38,406 nucleotides of DNA from Prochlorococcus sp. AG-409-L18. GTDB taxonomy: Bacteria; Cyanobacteriota; Cyanobacteriia; PCC-6307; Cyanobiaceae. The DNA lies in contig QCKG01000017.1 in assembly GCA_003215535.1 (NCBI GenBank), forward strand, positions 1 to 38,406, read 5' to 3'. Every line of letters starts with the position of its first letter. The stretch's first letter is position 1. The notes below the pieces were generated by a model. It was not told the origin of the DNA. It did no database searches and saw only the letters and a list, made by a program, of their open reading frames with translations. Shown here piece by piece: positions 36,385 to 38,406 of this stretch. Position numbers and translations under genes: made by a program.

Positions 36385-36888
36385 TTAATCCGAACCAATC
36401 ACATATTTCCCCCATTCCTTATGTCTACCAGAATCGATCTGTTTAGTTGCTTCAAAAATAAGACCACTTAGCGGACGACGAGGCGATCTCTTTAAAGGCA
36501 TTTTTGCTTCTTCAGGGGTGCGATTACCTTTAATTACATTGCAGTTAAGGCAGGCTGTGGTGACGTTTTCCCAAGTATCTGTTCCCCCTCTGCTACGAGG
36601 CATTACATGGTCAATAGATAATGCTTCGCCGCTGGAGTTGCAATATTGACAGCAATAATTATCTCGCTGAAGAATGTTTCGACGCGTTAAAGGTAGTTCT
36701 CGGAATGGCACATGAACAAACTGCCTCAGACGTATAACAGTCGGGAGCATGGTGTTCTGCCTGACTTGTCTACTTTCATCTTCTTCCAGGCTTTCTGCTT
36801 TCCCCTTCAGCATCATCACCATTGCACGACGCCACGTGGTGATGTTCAGCGGTTCATAGGATGCATTTAGAACTAGAACCTGGCTCAT
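36385..36888 (-). CDS. HNH endonuclease-family protein
   Basis: A 167-residue protein with the HNH core: CQYCNSSGEALSIDHVMPRSRGGTDTWENVTTACLNCNVIKGNRT, giving CxxC...H...H...N...CxxC zinc and catalytic positions. The N-terminal part (MSQVLVLNASYEPLNITTWRRAMVMML) is typical of the cyanobacterial and plastid type that is widely conserved with unknown role; it is not an obvious mobile-intron enzyme. ATG 36888 has AGGAG 7 bases upstream and is preferred to ATG 36912. It diverges from alr. Confidence 0.9.
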   Translation of the reverse strand: MSQVLVLNASYEPLNITTWRRAMVMMLKGKAESLEEDESRQVRQNTMLPTVIRLRQFVHVPFRELPLTRRNILQRDNYCCQYCNSSGEALSIDHVMPRSRGGTDTWENVTTACLNCNVIKGNRTPEEAKMPLKRSPRRPLSGLIFEATKQIDSGRHKEWGKYVIGSD

Positions 36889-36968
36889 GCCAGAACTCCT
36901 ATTTCGCGGCATGCTAACTGCATTAAATCGTTATCGCATTACTCATGACTTAACCATGCTTTTCATAA

Positions 36969-38156
36969 TTGATCCCAAGATTTGGTGATATCCCTTTGAG
37001 TAAAAATCCCAACGTGTTGTTGAAAACAGATCCTCGTAACAGGGCTTGGATTGAAATTGACCCTAAATCTATTGAGCAAAATGCACGAATCATAAGAAAT
37101 TTGTTAGCAGAGGATTGTTTGCTGATGGCTGTGGTGAAGGCAGATGGCTATGGACATGGTGCCGAAACGGTTGCTAGAGCTGCATTGCTTGGGGGGGCTC
37201 ATAATCTTGGGGTTGCAACATTGCAAGAAGGGTTAGACCTAAGGGCAGTTGGTATTGATTGCCCAATTCTTGTGCTTGGAAACCTTATTCAAGTTGAAGA
37301 ACTTAGAGCTTGCCTTGGATGTGACTTAATGCCCACTATAAGTAGTTATAAAGAGGCTTTGCTATGTCAGAAAATAGCTGAAGATGCAGATCAATATTTT
37401 GAAATTCATCTTAAAGTTGATACTGGTATGACAAGGTTAGGTTGTGACTTTGAAGAGTCTTTTGATGTGATTAAGAGTATTCTTACGCTAACTAATTTGA
37501 AGCTTAAGGGTATATATAGTCATTTGGCATTGGCTGATGGCGATATCAATGGGGAATCGGCTTTTATCACTGAAAAGCAGAAGCAACGTTTTGAAGAGTT
37601 GTTAACTACTCTTCCTAGTAATGGGAAAGACTTTTGTCGCCATTTGGCTAATTCAGCAGGTGCTATTCGTGATCCTGGACTTCATTTTGATATGGTGAGA
37701 GTTGGGCTTGCTCTTTATGGATATAACCCAATAAGTCATTTGCACAAAGATTTAGGGCTTTCACCGGCTTTGTCAGTTAAAGCAAGAGTAACTCTCTTGA
37801 GGGAGGTACCTGCAGGAGTTGGTGTTAGTTATGGCCATCAGTTCACTACTAATCGAAAAAGCAGACTTGCTGTTGTTGCTATTGGTTATGCCGATGGAGT
37901 CAGTCGGGCGCTTTCTGGTCGAATTTCTGTTTTGTTTAATGAAATGCGACTACCTCAAGTTGGCTCGATAACTATGGATCAGTTAGTTATTGATGTAACT
38001 AATTACCCAGAAATAGAAGTAGGCAGCATTGTTACTTTGTTGGGGAAAGATGGGAATACTGTTATTTCTCCTCAAGAGTGGAGTGGTTTGATTGGCTCAA
38101 TTCCTTGGGAGGTTCTCTGCGGATTTAAAAACAGGCTTCCAAGACTTATAGCTTGA
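36969..38156 (+). CDS. alr: Alanine racemase
   Basis: Alr interconverts L- and D-alanine with PLP for peptidoglycan. The PLP-lysine motif is MAVVKADGYGHGA near residues 52-64, and the catalytic Tyr is in GVSYGHQF (about residue 283); GYADGVSRALS and MDQLVIDVT are also conserved. Length from TTG 36969 is 395, with an N-terminal leader of about 20 residues before RAWIEIDPKSIEQNA; TTG 36996 or GTG 37014 could be the real start. It is followed by tRNA-Ser. Confidence 0.95.
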   Translation: MIPRFGDIPLSKNPNVLLKTDPRNRAWIEIDPKSIEQNARIIRNLLAEDCLLMAVVKADGYGHGAETVARAALLGGAHNLGVATLQEGLDLRAVGIDCPILVLGNLIQVEELRACLGCDLMPTISSYKEALLCQKIAEDADQYFEIHLKVDTGMTRLGCDFEESFDVIKSILTLTNLKLKGIYSHLALADGDINGESAFITEKQKQRFEELLTTLPSNGKDFCRHLANSAGAIRDPGLHFDMVRVGLALYGYNPISHLHKDLGLSPALSVKARVTLLREVPAGVGVSYGHQFTTNRKSRLAVVAIGYADGVSRALSGRISVLFNEMRLPQVGSITMDQLVIDVTNYPEIEVGSIVTLLGKDGNTVISPQEWSGLIGSIPWEVLCGFKNRLPRLIA

Positions 38157-38204
38157 AAGAGATGGCTTGTTTTGTGTAGCTCTTGATAAGGTATAGGTGC
38201 CTCT

Positions 38205-38293
38205 GGAGAGGTGGCTGAGTGGTTGAAAGCGGCTCCCTGCTAAGGAGTTACAGGAGGCAACTTCTGTCGAGGGTTCGAATCCCTCCCTCTCCG
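38205..38293 (+). tRNA. tRNA-Ser (anticodon GCT)
   Basis: An 89-nt type II tRNA: acceptor GGAGAGG/CCTCTCC, D arm with GGCTGAGTGGTTGAAAGC, anticodon loop TGCTAAG (anticodon GCT) between CTCCC and GGAGT-type stem strands, a long variable arm (ACAGGAGGCAACTTCTGT) and T loop TTCGAAT, discriminator G. CCA is not encoded. A possible promoter is TTGTTT at 38167 and TATAGG at 38192 (19-base spacer). The 113 bases after the tRNA show no feature I can support. Confidence 0.96.
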
Positions 38294-38406
38294 TATTAAT
38301 GAAGTCCTAGGGCAGCATTAAAAGCAATTAAGACAGTCAATCTCATAGAAGGATTTTGTCGAATTTTTACCAGCATCAAGGTGCTTGAATAAGTCCATAT
38401 CTCTTG

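Noticed and set aside
1-38406. Mobile elements, prophage or CRISPR arrays
   Set aside because: No transposase, integrase, phage or Cas-like product and no regularly spaced direct repeats were seen; the HNH protein is of a conserved cyanobacterial chromosomal type.

Overview
The window reads as chromosome of a marine picocyanobacterium, most likely Prochlorococcus (a lower-light, moderate-GC type) or a close Synechococcus relative. The evidence is gene content: NdhN of the cyanobacterial NDH-1 complex, LdpA, a CAAD-domain protein, DUF2839, a Ycf45-type R3H ATPase, and a ribosomal supercluster with the cyanobacterial pattern (no S14, L30 or S4 gene in the usual places). Genes are dense, spacers are short, and I see no phage, transposon or CRISPR array. 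No wholly new system is evident; the unusual material is a decaying sulfur-transfer operon, a motif-stripped helicase relative and several strong inverted repeats.

Region 1 (1-9580) is mixed housekeeping: the 3' part of ppc, an acetyltransferase-like protein, tRNA-Arg(CCG), recF (whose conserved N-terminus has no ATG/GTG/TTG), speD, larE, a tandem-domain CobO, then a 1.1-kb decayed moeB/rhodanese gene (6548-7689) downstream of an intact JAMM (M67) peptidase gene, a CAAD membrane protein and a fructosamine kinase-like gene.

Region 2 (9600-19310) holds a CrtD/CrtH-like carotenoid oxidoreductase, tyrA, a DinG-like protein that has lost its ATPase motifs, DUF2839, recA with a LexA-box-like site about 130 bp upstream, a HAD hydrolase behind tRNA-Gln(TTG), the Ycf45/R3H ATPase, and the overlapping ndhN-ldpA pair.

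Region 3 (19310-35230) is the ribosomal supercluster, all on the + strand: a 380-nt structured leader, rplC-rplD-rplW-rplB-rpsS-rplV-rpsC-rplP-rpmC-rpsQ-rplN-rplX-rplE-rpsH-rplF-rplR-rpsE-rplO-secY-adk-rpmJ-rpsM-rpsK-rpoA-rplQ-truA, then rplM-rpsI-rpmE, probably from a separate promoter. These genes supply ribosome subunits, the Sec channel, adenylate kinase, RNA polymerase alpha and tRNA pseudouridylation. prfA (release factor 1) follows.

Region 4 (36380-38406) has a convergent HNH endonuclease gene, alanine racemase and tRNA-Ser(GCT). The last 110 bases hold nothing I can identify.
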